DNA from: Rhodobiaceae bacterium UBA4490
GTDB lineage: Bacteria > Pseudomonadota > Alphaproteobacteria > Parvibaculales > Parvibaculaceae
DNA: 64,000 bases
Assembly (NCBI GenBank): GCA_002389665.1
Contig: DGNO01000006.1
Coordinates: 94,525 to 158,524, forward strand
Direction: 5' to 3'
Shown: positions 55,430 through 64,000 of the stretch, one piece after another
How positions within the stretch are numbered: the first letter of the stretch is position 1
How the letters are laid out: every line of letters begins with the position of its first letter
Notes under the pieces: generated by a model
The model's database searches: none
What the model saw: the letters and a program-made list of their open reading frames with translations, nothing else
Told to the model about the DNA's origin: nothing
Made by a program: the position numbers and the translations under genes

Positions 55430-55918
55430 TTACGCGTCAGGCGTTGCCTGGGCGCTTGCTTCGGCCTGCGCCTGCGCCATTTGCTGACGGTAGAGACCGG
55501 AGAAATCGATCGGGTCGATCATCAGCGGCGGGAAGCCGCCATCGCGCACCACATCGGCAACGATCCGCCGCGCGAAGGGGAAGATCTGACGCGGGCATTC
55601 GATAAGCAGCACCGGCTGCAGGCTTTCCTGGGGAATATTGGCGAGCCGGAAGATGCCGGAATAGACGAGCTCGACGATGAAGAGCTGCTTGTCCTCGGAT
55701 TTCGCATCCACGTTCAGCTTCAGATCGACTTCATAGTCGCTTTCGGCCAGCTTGCGCACGCCGACATCCACATGAACGGAAATTTGGGGCGGCCCGCTTT
55801 GCTGAGTGAGGGAGTGCGGCGCGTTCGGGCTTTCGAAGGACAGGTCCTTGATATACTGGGTTACGACGCGCAGCTGCGGCCCGTTTTCTTCTACCGCGTT
55901 GGTATCCGTTTCACTCAT
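55430..55918 (-). CDS. secB: Protein-export chaperone SecB
   Basis: 162 residues. Tetrameric cytosolic chaperone delivering precursors to SecA. YIKDLSFESPNAP, VELVYSGIFRL and the LLIECPRQIFPFARRIVADVVRDGGFPPLMIDPIDFSGLY core are characteristic; I cite only its ends: LLIECPR to DFSGLY. The C-terminal tail is Ala/Gln-rich. It follows the alphaproteobacterial dnaQ-secB-fxsA arrangement. Confidence 0.96.
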   Translation of the reverse strand: MSETDTNAVEENGPQLRVVTQYIKDLSFESPNAPHSLTQQSGPPQISVHVDVGVRKLAESDYEVDLKLNVDAKSEDKQLFIVELVYSGIFRLANIPQESLQPVLLIECPRQIFPFARRIVADVVRDGGFPPLMIDPIDFSGLYRQQMAQAQAEASAQATPDA

Positions 55919-56014
55919 TGCCTGATCCGCCTCTCGATTGCAGGAAAGGAGGTTTGGCTAACACGGAACGGGCTGCCTCACAAGCGCGCAGCGCTCTACC
56001 AGCTACGCGTGAAC

Positions 56015-56575
56015 TCAAGTCCGCCAGGGGGAATTGGGGTTGGGTTTGCCTTTGCCGGGCGGCGTCTCCTCGCCCTCTTCTTCGATGACTTCCCCTTCGA
56101 TAACGGGTCCGCCCGGGCCGGGCTTGCCGCCAAAGGGATCGTGAGCAAAAGGATCGTGGCCGGGTGGTTGGCGCCTGGGACCCATACCGGGACCTGCGCC
56201 ATAGACATGCACCTGCCCGCGCGCCATCAGCGCGCGTAAAATCTTTTTACCGAGCGCCAGGCGGATGCCGGGCACGAAAAGCAAAAGACCGACCGTGTCA
56301 GTGATGAAGCCGGGGGTCAGCAGCAAAATCCCGGCGACCGCCAGAAAAAGCCCGTGCACCATTTGCTCCACCGGCAACTGACCTTCATTCATCGAGGCCT
56401 GCGCCTTGGCGAAGGTCGCAAGTCCCTGCGCTCGCAAAAGCCAGGTCCCCGCAAAGGCGGTGGCGATAACGATGGCAAGCGTCGGCACCACGCCGATGGC
56501 GGAGCCTGCCTCGATGAAGACCGCGATTTCCGCGATCGGAACGCCAACGAAAAGAAGAAAAAGGAGTAAGGGCAT
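56015..56575 (-). CDS. fxsA: FxsA-family membrane protein
   Basis: 186 residues from ATG 56575, after AAGGAG; the open frame runs 27 codons further upstream without similarity. Four hydrophobic segments: MPLLLFLLFVGVPIAEIAVF, VVPTLAIVIATAFAGTWLLR, and two around 80-110 including GILLLTPGFITDTVGLLL, the FxsA signature. The C-terminal 60 residues are Gly/Pro-rich and cytosolic. E. coli FxsA counters T7 phage exclusion by F plasmid; its native role is unknown. Divergent from the Tim44-like gene. Confidence 0.9.
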   Translation of the reverse strand: MPLLLFLLFVGVPIAEIAVFIEAGSAIGVVPTLAIVIATAFAGTWLLRAQGLATFAKAQASMNEGQLPVEQMVHGLFLAVAGILLLTPGFITDTVGLLLFVPGIRLALGKKILRALMARGQVHVYGAGPGMGPRRQPPGHDPFAHDPFGGKPGPGGPVIEGEVIEEEGEETPPGKGKPNPNSPWRT

Positions 56576-56928
56576 AAAGATCAGGGACTTTCTGTCGTTT
56601 CGGGCGCCGCGCCATGCGGCAGGCTTTTGCGCCAAATCGGGCCGGAAAAGCCGCACTTTGCGCGCCTGCGGCAGCGGGGCGCACTTTTCTGCGGATAATC
56701 TGGCATTAGGTCGCTACTTGGCCTAGGTTATAGAGAACATATGTGGTGAAAAAGGGACCGTGCCAAGCACAGGACGGCGAGTGAGCCGTTGATTAAGAGA
56801 AGACGGCGCGCGGGCTCTTTTGAAAACCACTGGCAAAAGCCGCTGGCAAAAGCCCAGAGGAAAGAGCCGAAAGCAAGCGAGCGTTCGCGCGAAGCCCCGC
56901 GCTTGAAACGCACCAAAGGAACGGTTTC

Positions 56929-57645
56929 ATGGGAAACGGCTTCGACCTACTCAATCTCATTCTGCTGATCGCCGCGGTTGTGGTCTTCTGGCGGCTGCGC
57001 TCCGTGCTCGGCCAGCGCACCGGCCATGAGCGCCGGCCTTACGATCCTTATTCGGCCTCGAATGGCCGCGGCCCGCAGGAAGAAGCCGATGGCAAAGCGG
57101 ATAGCGACGGCAAGGTCATTCCCATGCCCGGCCGCGCCGTGCCGCCTGCGCAGGAAGGCCCGCTTTCCGGGCGCCTGCAGCATGTCGAGCCCGGCGCCCA
57201 GCAGGGCCTGACGGAAATCGCGCTGACCGACCGGATGTTCGATCCGGAAGCCTTTCTGGAAGGGGCGCGCGCCGCTTATGAAATGATCGTCACAGGCTAT
57301 GCCGAAGGTGACCGCGAGACGCTGCGCCCGCTGCTTTCCGATGGCGTCTATGCAAGTTTCGAAGGGGCGATCAGCGCGCGCGAAGAAAAGAAACTGAAGG
57401 TCGAGTTCGCTCTGATCGGACTGAAATCGGCTGATATCAAAACCGCCAAGCTTGCCGATACGAAAGCGCGGATCGGCGTCAAATTCGTCTCCGAACAATC
57501 GAGCGTCACGAAAAACGAAGACGGTATCGTTGTCGAAGGCGATCCGGTGACCGTGCATACCGTCACCGATATCTGGACCTTCGAGCGTGACACGCGCAGC
57601 CGCGACCCGAACTGGCAGGTCGTGGCGACGGAAGCCGGCGCCTGA
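56929..57645 (+). CDS. Tim44/TimA-like membrane-associated protein
   Basis: 238 residues. A single N-terminal membrane helix (LLNLILLIAAVVVFWRL), a polar linker, and a C-terminal Tim44-like domain from about residue 90: FDPEAFLEGARAAYEMIVTGYAEGDRE, LSDGVYASFEGAI, and VKFVSEQSSVTKN. It is related to the mitochondrial import motor subunit Tim44, but in bacteria its role is unclear. It neighbours secB and fxsA on one side and mltA on the other, the usual alphaproteobacterial arrangement. Confidence 0.9.
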   Translation: MGNGFDLLNLILLIAAVVVFWRLRSVLGQRTGHERRPYDPYSASNGRGPQEEADGKADSDGKVIPMPGRAVPPAQEGPLSGRLQHVEPGAQQGLTEIALTDRMFDPEAFLEGARAAYEMIVTGYAEGDRETLRPLLSDGVYASFEGAISAREEKKLKVEFALIGLKSADIKTAKLADTKARIGVKFVSEQSSVTKNEDGIVVEGDPVTVHTVTDIWTFERDTRSRDPNWQVVATEAGA

Positions 57646-57649
57646 GGCG

Positions 57650-58921
57650 ATGATCTGCCGATGGGCCGCGCCGCGCCTTTTCCCCGCCAAACCGGCGCTT
57701 GCGGCCGCCTTTATAATCGCTTTGGCGCTTGCCGCCTGTGCCGAGCAGGAAAAGAAGACCGAGCCGCCTGCTGCCCAAAAGGGGCCTGAGGCGGTGGCGG
57801 AAACCTCTCTTACCCGGATTTCCTTTGCCGAGCTGCCTGGCTGGCAGGGCGATGATCATGCCGAAGCGCTGGCCGTCTTCCGCCGCACCTGCCCCGTCAT
57901 TGCCGCCCGCCCCGCCGGCGCGCCGCTCGACCCGCGCATGGACGGCAAAGCCGGGCTTTCGGGTCCCGCCGGGGCCTGGGCCGGGGTTTGCGCGCAGGCC
58001 GAGCGGGTTGCCGCGAAAGAGGCCCGCGCCTTTTTCGAGAGCCAGTTCACGCCTTATGCGCTGGCAGCAGGCGGAAAAGAGACAGGCCTGTTCACCGGCT
58101 ATTACGAACCGGAGTTTAAAGCGGCCCGCGCGCCGGGCGGTGCCTATCAAACACCTCTGCGCGGCAAGCCGGTGGATCTTCAGACCATCGATCTTGGTGC
58201 GTTCGACCCCGAGCTTGAAGGCAAACGCATCCGGGGCCGGGTGGAAGGCGCGCGTTTCGTGCCTTATCCCGACCGGGCGAGCATCGAAGCGGGCAATGTC
58301 GGCCCGGGCGCTAAGCCCTTCGTCTGGCTCGCCGATCCGGTGGACGCTTTTTTCCTGCATATTCAAGGCTCGGGCCGCCTTCTCATGGAAGATGGGACGG
58401 CCATGCGGGTCGGCTTTGCGGCAAAGAACGGGCGGCCCTATACGCCCATCGGGCGGGTCATGGCAGAGCGCGGATTCCTCGCCCGCGAAAATATCTCCAT
58501 GCAGTCGATTCGCGATTGGCTGAAAAACAATCCGGAAAAGCGCCAGGCAATCTTGAACGAGAACCGCTCCTATATTTTCTTCCAGGAAATCGAAGGCTCC
58601 GATCCGGCCCTTGGGCCGGTGGGCGCCGCAGGCCGCCAGCTTACCCCCTGGCGCTCGCTGGCGGTGGACCGGGCGGTCCATGGTCTCGGCGCGCTGCTTT
58701 GGCTCGAGACGGCATTGCCGGGCGGTCAGCCCTTCCGCCAGCTCATGGTGGCGCAGGATACGGGCTCGGCCATCAAGGGGCCCATCCGAGGTGACATCTT
58801 CATGGGCTCGGGCGATACGGCAGGTGAGATCGCGGGCAAGATGGCAGAGGAAGGCCGGCTCTTTCTGCTCCTGCCGAAATCTGCGGGCGCTGCCGCGTCC
58901 TTGAGCGCCCCGCGAGGCTGA
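57650..58921 (+). CDS. mltA: Membrane-bound lytic murein transglycosylase A
   Basis: 423 residues from ATG 57650, five bases after the Tim44-like stop. Lipoprotein signal with lipobox ALAAC (Cys about 30). Cleaves peptidoglycan glycan strands with 1,6-anhydro products. FTGYYEPEF and FLHIQGSGRLLMEDG match MltA; the 3D domain at the C-terminus has QDTGSAIKGPIRGDIFMGSG with the catalytic Asp. Followed by the Smr gene after one base. Confidence 0.93.
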   Translation: MICRWAAPRLFPAKPALAAAFIIALALAACAEQEKKTEPPAAQKGPEAVAETSLTRISFAELPGWQGDDHAEALAVFRRTCPVIAARPAGAPLDPRMDGKAGLSGPAGAWAGVCAQAERVAAKEARAFFESQFTPYALAAGGKETGLFTGYYEPEFKAARAPGGAYQTPLRGKPVDLQTIDLGAFDPELEGKRIRGRVEGARFVPYPDRASIEAGNVGPGAKPFVWLADPVDAFFLHIQGSGRLLMEDGTAMRVGFAAKNGRPYTPIGRVMAERGFLARENISMQSIRDWLKNNPEKRQAILNENRSYIFFQEIEGSDPALGPVGAAGRQLTPWRSLAVDRAVHGLGALLWLETALPGGQPFRQLMVAQDTGSAIKGPIRGDIFMGSGDTAGEIAGKMAEEGRLFLLLPKSAGAAASLSAPRG

Positions 58922-58922
58922 G

Positions 58923-59585
58923 ATGGCCCGCAAGCGCCCCGCCCGCCCCCTGTCACCGGAAGAAAAGAAACTCTGGAAAGAGGTGACGGAGACCGTCATC
59001 CCCGCGCCGGGCCGTATGGCCCCGCTGCTCGATGGGGAAGAAGGCGGGGAGAAAACCTCCGGTAAAATCGATACGGAAGCGAATCCGTCCCCCAAGTCTG
59101 CCGTAAAAAGCATGAGCCGGAAGGGCGGCACACCCGCGCCCTCTGCGAAGGCTCAGCCCCCGCAAAGACTCGCCCGGAGCGAAATTGTCCGCGCGCCGAG
59201 CCCGCCGCCGCTCACGGGCCTCGACCGGCGCACCTCCCAGCGCCTCTCCCGCGGGCAGATCGAACCGGAAGCCTATCTGGACCTCCACGGCGAAACGAAA
59301 ATGACCGCCGAAATGCGCCTCACCCGCTTTTTGCAGGATGAGCGCGCCCGCGGCACCCGCGTTGTCCTGGTGATCACGGGCAAGGGCAACGCGCCCCATT
59401 CCCGCCACACGTTGCACGGGCATGAGTTTTATCACACGCCCGAGCGCAAAGCCGTGCTGCGCCAACTCGTGCCGGACTGGCTGCATGGGGACCGGCTGCG
59501 CGGGCTCGTCGCCGGGTTTCAGCCTGCCCATCCCCGCCATGGCGGCGGCGGCGCGCTTTATGTCTGGCTGAGACGCAAGCGATGA
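58923..59585 (+). CDS. Smr-domain protein
   Basis: 220 residues. The N-terminal half is a polar, low-complexity linker that begins SPEEKKLWKEVTETV; the C-terminal Smr (MutS2-related) domain starts with YLDLHGETKMTAEMRL, followed by VVLVITGKGN and GALYVWLRRKR at the end. Smr domains bind or nick nucleic acids, and recent work links them to ribosome rescue. It overlaps the next gene by 4 bases (ATGA). Confidence 0.9.
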   Translation: MARKRPARPLSPEEKKLWKEVTETVIPAPGRMAPLLDGEEGGEKTSGKIDTEANPSPKSAVKSMSRKGGTPAPSAKAQPPQRLARSEIVRAPSPPPLTGLDRRTSQRLSRGQIEPEAYLDLHGETKMTAEMRLTRFLQDERARGTRVVLVITGKGNAPHSRHTLHGHEFYHTPERKAVLRQLVPDWLHGDRLRGLVAGFQPAHPRHGGGGALYVWLRRKR

Positions 59586-59959
59586 CCCCCTTCGGCGAAA
59601 AGCTCCGCGCCCACCGGGAGCGCAAGGGCCTCAGCCAGGCGGAACTTGCCAAGGCGGTGGGGGTAAGCGCGGCCTATCTGTCTGCCCTCGAGCACGGCTA
59701 CCGGGGGCGGCCCGGCTTCGATCTCGTCCAGCGGATTATCGGCACGCTCGGCATTATCTGGGATGAGGCGGAGGAATTGGTTGCCCTTGCCCGCCTCTCT
59801 CATCCCAAGGTCACGATCGACACCGCCGGCCTTCATCCAAAGGCGACGGAGGCGGCCAATCTGCTTGCCAAAGAGATCCGTTTCCTGCCTGAAAAAGACC
59901 TCGATGCGCTTTTGCGTCTCCTCGAAAAAGCACGCAAATCCGGGTCTGACTCGCGCTAA
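59582..59959 (+). CDS. XRE-family helix-turn-helix regulator
   Basis: 125 residues. N-terminal lambda-repressor-type helix-turn-helix at about 3-65: LRAHRERKGLSQAELAKAVGVSAAYLSALEHG. The C-terminal helical half contains LAKEIRFLPEKDLDALLRLL and is likely for dimerisation. The start overlaps the Smr stop, so it is co-translated with mltA-smr. The target is unknown; convergent with hslU. Confidence 0.9.
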   Translation: MTPFGEKLRAHRERKGLSQAELAKAVGVSAAYLSALEHGYRGRPGFDLVQRIIGTLGIIWDEAEELVALARLSHPKVTIDTAGLHPKATEAANLLAKEIRFLPEKDLDALLRLLEKARKSGSDSR

Positions 59960-60142
59960 GCGGTAGATGATCCTCGGCCGGATTCGTTTTCAGCGAAGAA
60001 ATGGGAAGGTGAAGGCGCACGGAATAATGGCGCAGCGCCACCTTTGAAGGCGGCTTGGATTCGCGCCTTGCGAAAGGGGCGCGGAAGATGGATTCACCAA
60101 CTTGTTCCGCTACCGGATTGAAAAGCCAGCGAGCGAGAGGAT

Positions 60143-61450
60143 CTAGAGGATAAAGCGCGTCAGGTCCGTGTTTTTCGCCAGCTCGCCCACATGCTCATCC
60201 ACATAGGCCTTGTCGATGGTCACGGTTTCCCCGCTCCGGTCGGAGGCCGTATAAGAGATGTCGTCCAGCACCCGCTCCATGATCGTATGGAGCCGCCGCG
60301 CGCCGATATTTTCCACGCTCGTATTGATTTCGGCGGCAAGCCCGGCCAGCGCGTCGATCCCGTCTTCTGTGAAATCCAGATTCACACCTTCCGTCTCCAA
60401 CAACGCTTTATACTGCTTGATGAGGCTGGCTTCCGGTTCGGTGAGGATACGGCGGAATTCTTCCTTCGCCAGCGGCTGCAGCTCGACGCGGATCGGCAGG
60501 CGCCCCTGCAATTCGGGCAGCAGGTCCGACGGTTTGGCGAGGTGGAAGGCGCCCGAGGCGATGAAGAGAATATGGTCGGTCTTCACCGTGCCGTGCTTGG
60601 TGCTGACCGCCGTTCCCTCGATAAGGGGCAGGAGGTCGCGCTGCACCCCCTCCCGGCTGACATCGGCGCCCTGCCGGTCGGCCCGGGCGCAGATCTTGTC
60701 CACCTCGTCCAGAAAGACGATGCCGTCATTCTCGACCGAGCGGATGGCGTCCTGCACCAGGGCGTCCTGGTCGAGCAGCTTGTCGGATTCCTCGGCGATG
60801 AGAATGTCATGGGAGTCTTTGACGTACATTTTCCGCGGTTTTGTGCGCCCGCCAAAGGCTTTGCCGAAAATATCGCCGAGATTGACCATACCCATCTGAC
60901 CGCCGGGCATACTGGGTATGTCCATCATGGGCATACCGCTGGCGCTCTCGGTCACTTCGACCTCGATCTCTTTATCGTCGAGCTCGCCGGCCCGCAGCTT
61001 GCGCCGGAAGGCCTCCCGCGTTGCTTCCGAGGCCCCGGCGCCGACCAGCGCCGACAGCACCCGTTCCTCGGCGGCCAGATGCGCGCGCGCTTCCACTTCC
61101 TTGCGCCGCTTCTCGCGCATCAGCGTGATGGCGCTTTCCAGAAGGTCGCGGATGATCTGTTCCACGTCCCGGCCGACATAGCCGACCTCGGTGAACTTCG
61201 TCGCTTCCACTTTAATGAACGGTGCTTCAGCAAGTTTCGCGAGCCGCCGGGAGATTTCCGTCTTGCCGACGCCCGTGGGGCCGATCATCAGAATGTTTTT
61301 CGGCAGCACTTCCTCTCTCAGGGAACCGTCGAGCTGCTGGCGGCGCCAGCGGTTGCGCAGCGCAATGGCGACGGCGCGCTTGGCTTCATGCTGGCCGACA
61401 ATATAGCGGTCGAGTTCGGAAACGATTTCGCGGGGAGAAAAGCTGGTCAT
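60143..61450 (-). CDS. hslU: ATP-dependent protease ATPase subunit HslU
   Basis: 435 residues from ATG 61450 (family N-terminus [20 protein letters not shown]); the open frame extends 34 codons upstream without similarity. AAA+ unfoldase that feeds HslV. P-loop [16 protein letters not shown], Walker [12 protein letters not shown], sensor [15 protein letters not shown], and C-terminal LTRFIL, the tail that activates HslV. A 230-residue I-domain with coiled Glu/Lys helices follows the P-loop. Downstream partner of hslV. Confidence 0.96.
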   Translation of the reverse strand: MTSFSPREIVSELDRYIVGQHEAKRAVAIALRNRWRRQQLDGSLREEVLPKNILMIGPTGVGKTEISRRLAKLAEAPFIKVEATKFTEVGYVGRDVEQIIRDLLESAITLMREKRRKEVEARAHLAAEERVLSALVGAGASEATREAFRRKLRAGELDDKEIEVEVTESASGMPMMDIPSMPGGQMGMVNLGDIFGKAFGGRTKPRKMYVKDSHDILIAEESDKLLDQDALVQDAIRSVENDGIVFLDEVDKICARADRQGADVSREGVQRDLLPLIEGTAVSTKHGTVKTDHILFIASGAFHLAKPSDLLPELQGRLPIRVELQPLAKEEFRRILTEPEASLIKQYKALLETEGVNLDFTEDGIDALAGLAAEINTSVENIGARRLHTIMERVLDDISYTASDRSGETVTIDKAYVDEHVGELAKNTDLTRFIL

Positions 61451-61511
61451 TTGAGTGCCTGGGGATTGCCTGGTGTCGGAACGGCTGAATTTTAAAGCAG
61501 GTGGCGCGCGT

Positions 61512-62078
61512 CTAGCGGGCGGAGGGAAGTTTCTCCACCACGATATTCTCATTGGTATAGACGCAGATCTCGGCGGCGATCTTCATGGCGCGGCGCGCGA
61601 TTTCCTCGGCGCTAAAGTCGGTATCCATCAGCGCGCGGGCCGCGGCCAGGGCAAAATTGCCCCCGGAACCGATGCCGATTACCCCGGCCTCCGGCTCCAG
61701 CACGTCGCCATTACCGGTAAGAACCAAGGATGCTTCCGCATCCGCAACGATCATCATGGCCTCAAGCCGGCGCAAATAGCGGTCGGTGCGCCAGTCCTTG
61801 GCAAGTTCCACACAGGCCCGGGTGAGCTGGCCGGGATATTGGTCGAGCTTGGCTTCCAGCCGCTCGAAGAGCGTCATCGCATCCGCCGTCGCCCCGGCAA
61901 AACCGCCCACCACTTTGCCGCCGGGCCCGAGCGGGCGCACCTTGCGGGCATTGCCTTTGATCACCGTGTCGCCGAGGGAGACCTGGCCGTCGCCCGCGAC
62001 CACCACCTCGCCGCCCTTGCGGACCGTCAGGATCGTGGTGCCGTGCCAGGAAGGAAGGGGCGAGCTTTCGTGAGGCAT
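61512..62078 (-). CDS. hslV: ATP-dependent protease peptidase subunit HslV
   Basis: 188 residues. Proteasome-like peptidase. The catalytic Thr follows WHG (WHGTTIL), about residue 14, which becomes the N-terminus after processing; [20 protein letters not shown] and [16 protein letters not shown] are family segments. hslU follows after 61 bases on the same strand. Confidence 0.96.
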   Translation of the reverse strand: MPHESSPLPSWHGTTILTVRKGGEVVVAGDGQVSLGDTVIKGNARKVRPLGPGGKVVGGFAGATADAMTLFERLEAKLDQYPGQLTRACVELAKDWRTDRYLRRLEAMMIVADAEASLVLTGNGDVLEPEAGVIGIGSGGNFALAAARALMDTDFSAEEIARRAMKIAAEICVYTNENIVVEKLPSAR

Positions 62079-62221
62079 ATGTCATGTCCGGGTGGTGGAA
62101 GGGCGAGGAAGGCCGGCCGGTTTCCCGGCCCGCACGGCCTAACATGTGGCGCCCTTCCCGCCAAGATCAAGACGCGCTGCCCGCCCCCTTATGCCGTTTG
62201 CAGGCAGTCCTGCTGCCGGGC

Positions 62222-62719
62222 TTATCCGGCAGGCAGCACCACCACTTCGCTATTCATCGAGGGCTGGTGATCGTCGCAGATGATATGGATCATTCCAGCT
62301 TTCACATCAGCAAGCTCGACGCTCTGCACGTTTCCCCGGTCAAGAGACAGGCTTGTATCGATACCCTCGCCCTCCACCCGGATGGAGTGATGCATGCCCT
62401 GCACACCGACGAAGTTCAACCGGATATATGCCCCTTCCCGCACCACGATCTGGGAAGGCTCGAAGATGAAGGCCCGCATTTTCCAGGCGCCTTCTTCATT
62501 GGGCGGTGTGCGCACAAGGCCGGCACCCGCCGGAAGCGGGCTCTCCGGAAAGGCTTCGGCGCCGTGATTGCCATCGCCATGGATGCTGGTCTTGCCGTCC
62601 ACATGGACGGTTGTGATGTAATAGTCCTTGAATTCTGCGGCATTCGCTTGAGCAGGTGCCAAAAGGGGGCCGGCCGTCGCCGCGAGCAAGGCGGTGGCAA
62701 GGGAAAGAGTTTTCCGCAT
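62222..62719 (-). CDS. Periplasmic cupredoxin-domain protein
   Basis: 165 residues from ATG 62719, after GAGGACAAA. Signal peptide MRKTLSLATALLAATAGP ending in ANA-AEF. The mature part is a beta-sandwich with probable type 1 copper ligands: His in GMHHSIRV and Cys, His, Met in ICDDHQPSM (C-x2-H-x3-M). This matches the order of plastocyanin/COX2-like cupredoxins. It would carry electrons or bind copper in the periplasm. Two genes on the same strand follow upstream (PNPOx-like and HPP), with only short gaps. Confidence 0.8.
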   Translation of the reverse strand: MRKTLSLATALLAATAGPLLAPAQANAAEFKDYYITTVHVDGKTSIHGDGNHGAEAFPESPLPAGAGLVRTPPNEEGAWKMRAFIFEPSQIVVREGAYIRLNFVGVQGMHHSIRVEGEGIDTSLSLDRGNVQSVELADVKAGMIHIICDDHQPSMNSEVVVLPAG

Positions 62720-62778
62720 CGTTTGTCCTCCATAAGAGGCGGGGCGGCACCGGCCGCTTCCGCCGGTTGCGCCGGGTG

Positions 62779-63423
62779 TTATGTCAGCCCTACATGTTCG
62801 AACGGGCCGGGATCGCCCCCCAATTCCCGGACTTGCGCTTCCAGCTGTTTGATCCGCGCTTCCAGCCGCGCGAAAGCCGGCTCCAGAAGGTCCGGGGAAT
62901 AGCGCGGCAGAATGTGTTGATGGCAATTCGTGTCCCAGGCGTCCACCGTGATGATGATCGCCCGCTCCACGGCCGCGTTATAGCCCTCTGGCTTCAGGCT
63001 GCGGATCAGCTCGTTGTCGCGTTCTTCCACCCGTGCGCGGCCCCAGATTTTGACGCGCCGCCTTGTCGGATAATCCATCAGGAAGAGAAAGCATTTCGGA
63101 TTGTCTTTCAGATTGCCGATGGAAATATATTGCTTGTTCCCGGCGTAATCTGCGAACCCGAGTTCATGTTTGTTTAGGGGGCGCAGAAAGCCTTTCGGCC
63201 CGCCCCGGTGCTGGATATAAGGCTGGCCCTCCGCATTGGCGGTGGAAAAATAAAACGAATCCGTATTCGCTAGTCTTTGGATCAGATCTTCATTCACTTC
63301 GCCGCGCCAACCCATGGTTTGCTCATATCTTTCGTAGAATGTGCGGCTGCCCAGCCGCTCCTGCTCCGCCTTCACCGTGGGGGTGAAGCCGATATCGGTA
63401 ATATAGCGGCGTTCTTCGCTCAT
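62779..63423 (-). CDS. Pyridoxamine 5'-phosphate oxidase-fold flavoprotein
   Basis: 214 residues. The split-barrel FMN-binding fold is indicated by FYFSTANAEGQPYIQHRGGPKGFLR, KQYISIGNLKDNPKCFLFLMDYP and RVKIWGRARV. The C-terminal part is helical and ends in a coiled coil (LEARIKQLEAQVREL). It is more like the general stress/COG3576-type PNPOx family than PdxH. Substrate unknown. It lies between the cupredoxin and HPP genes on the same strand, 18 bases from the latter. Confidence 0.85.
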   Translation of the reverse strand: MSEERRYITDIGFTPTVKAEQERLGSRTFYERYEQTMGWRGEVNEDLIQRLANTDSFYFSTANAEGQPYIQHRGGPKGFLRPLNKHELGFADYAGNKQYISIGNLKDNPKCFLFLMDYPTRRRVKIWGRARVEERDNELIRSLKPEGYNAAVERAIIITVDAWDTNCHQHILPRYSPDLLEPAFARLEARIKQLEAQVRELGGDPGPFEHVGLT

Positions 63424-63441
63424 AACGTGTCCTCCGTTCCT

Positions 63442-63966
63442 TTAGACCCAATAAAGCGGATAGGGGCGGCGGCCTGCGAGCCAATTCACGCCAATTCCGA
63501 TCAAAACAATGAGAGCGCTGCCCGCGAGCACCGGATGCAGAAGCTGCGGCCAGGCTTCGGCAAGCCCCTGGCCCGCCATCATGAAAACCAAGGGGTCGGC
63601 GCCGGCTGGCGGGTGCACGGTGCGCGTGAGCTGCATGGCGACGAGCGCCAGCGCCATGCCGGCGGCAAGTGCCAGGGGCAAGGCGGGTAGCAGGCCCGCC
63701 AAAATGAGACCGATCATACTCGCAATTAAATGCCCGCCAATCACATGGCGCGGCTGGGCAAGCGGGCTTTCCGGCAGGCCGAAAACCAGCACGCAGCTTG
63801 CCCCGAAGGGGGCCATCAGCCAGGCAAGGCCGCTCCATTCGCTAAGCAGCCCGCAGGCCCCGATGGCCAAAAACGAGCCAAGCCCCGCCCAGGCAATGCG
63901 TTTGAGCGGCGGCACGCCGGGCCGGACGGGTGCGGTGGCTATTGGGGAAGCGGCGTCGAAGGGCAT
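63442..63966 (-). CDS. HPP-family membrane protein
   Basis: 174 residues with four to five membrane segments. Carries the family hallmark VHPPAGADPL near residue 117, plus MAPFGASCVLVFGLPESPLAQPRHVIGGH. HPP proteins are proposed to transport nitrite or act in nitrogen or redox metabolism in plastids and bacteria; function here is unknown. The ATG lies at 63966, with GGAAAAC upstream. It is the first gene of a short same-strand run with the PNPOx and cupredoxin genes, near the window edge. Confidence 0.88.
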   Translation of the reverse strand: MPFDAASPIATAPVRPGVPPLKRIAWAGLGSFLAIGACGLLSEWSGLAWLMAPFGASCVLVFGLPESPLAQPRHVIGGHLIASMIGLILAGLLPALPLALAAGMALALVAMQLTRTVHPPAGADPLVFMMAGQGLAEAWPQLLHPVLAGSALIVLIGIGVNWLAGRRPYPLYWV

Positions 63967-64000
63967 GGGAGTTTTCCTAATTGATACGGCTTGGTCTATT

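Overview
The window is about 64 kb of GC-rich, gene-dense chromosome from an alphaproteobacterium. The evidence is the gene order around the replication origin (mnmE, mnmG, rsmG, parA, parB on one side; rho, hemJ, hemH, hemE, then an intergenic DnaA-box cluster, then the DUF299 regulator, maf, aroE, coaE, dnaQ, secB on the other). This is the classical hemE/DUF299 origin layout known from Caulobacter. A CtrA-type box, long-form LeuA, a DUF3576-leuS-lptE-holA block and a dapC-ftsK-lolA-xthA neighbourhood point the same way. I cannot name the genus; a Parvibaculum/Rhodobiaceae-like or other Hyphomicrobiales-related lineage is only a guess.

Layout. 0-2.3 kb: a membrane-anchored PQQ dehydrogenase with a fused cytochrome c domain. 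2.5-6.1 kb: an ammonium module (glnK, amtB, a second amt), each transcription unit preceded by a sigma-54-like promoter. 6.2-11.1 kb: dapC-like aminotransferase, ftsK and lolA behind a CtrA-type box. 11.2-15.1 kb: a polyamine cluster in the order spuA-spuB-spuC. 15.2-15.5 kb: a dense run of hairpins ending in a terminator, a candidate non-coding RNA. 15.6-26.7 kb: xthA, a TetR regulator, thioesterases, a cyclic-nucleotide-binding protein, an orphan OmpR-type regulator, two PAPS-type sulfotransferases, an L,D-transpeptidase, yggS and a thiE-like gene. 26.8-28.0 kb: a porin. 28.6-33.5 kb: DUF3576 lipoprotein, leuS, lptE, holA. 33.6-35.7 kb: leuA with a leader-peptide/attenuator region.

35.7-41.9 kb: parB, parA, rsmG, mnmG, mnmE with two perfect parS sites and one degenerate one. 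42.0-46.7 kb: an insertion in the usual mnmE-rho neighbourhood, containing a DUF255 thioredoxin-domain protein, a dienelactone hydrolase, a quinone oxidoreductase and a lower-GC HUH/Rep-like orphan. 46.8-51.0 kb: rho, hemJ, hemH, hemE. About 51.1-51.55 kb: predicted oriC. 51.7-55.9 kb: DUF299 regulator, maf, aroE, coaE, dnaQ, secB. 56.0-62.1 kb: fxsA, Tim44-like protein, mltA, Smr, an XRE regulator, hslU, hslV. 62.2-64.0 kb: a periplasmic cupredoxin, a PNPOx-fold protein and an HPP-family membrane protein.

How it fits together. Genes next to the predicted origin point away from it on both sides, so they are co-directional with the two forks. ParB would load at the parS sites 10-13 kb from the origin, and ParA would move that region to a pole. 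FtsK acts at the opposite end of the chromosome cycle. GlnK and the two ammonium channels form a nitrogen-limitation unit, and the spuABC cluster probably supplies nitrogen and carbon from polyamines. No tRNA, rRNA, CRISPR array, insertion sequence or prophage was seen.
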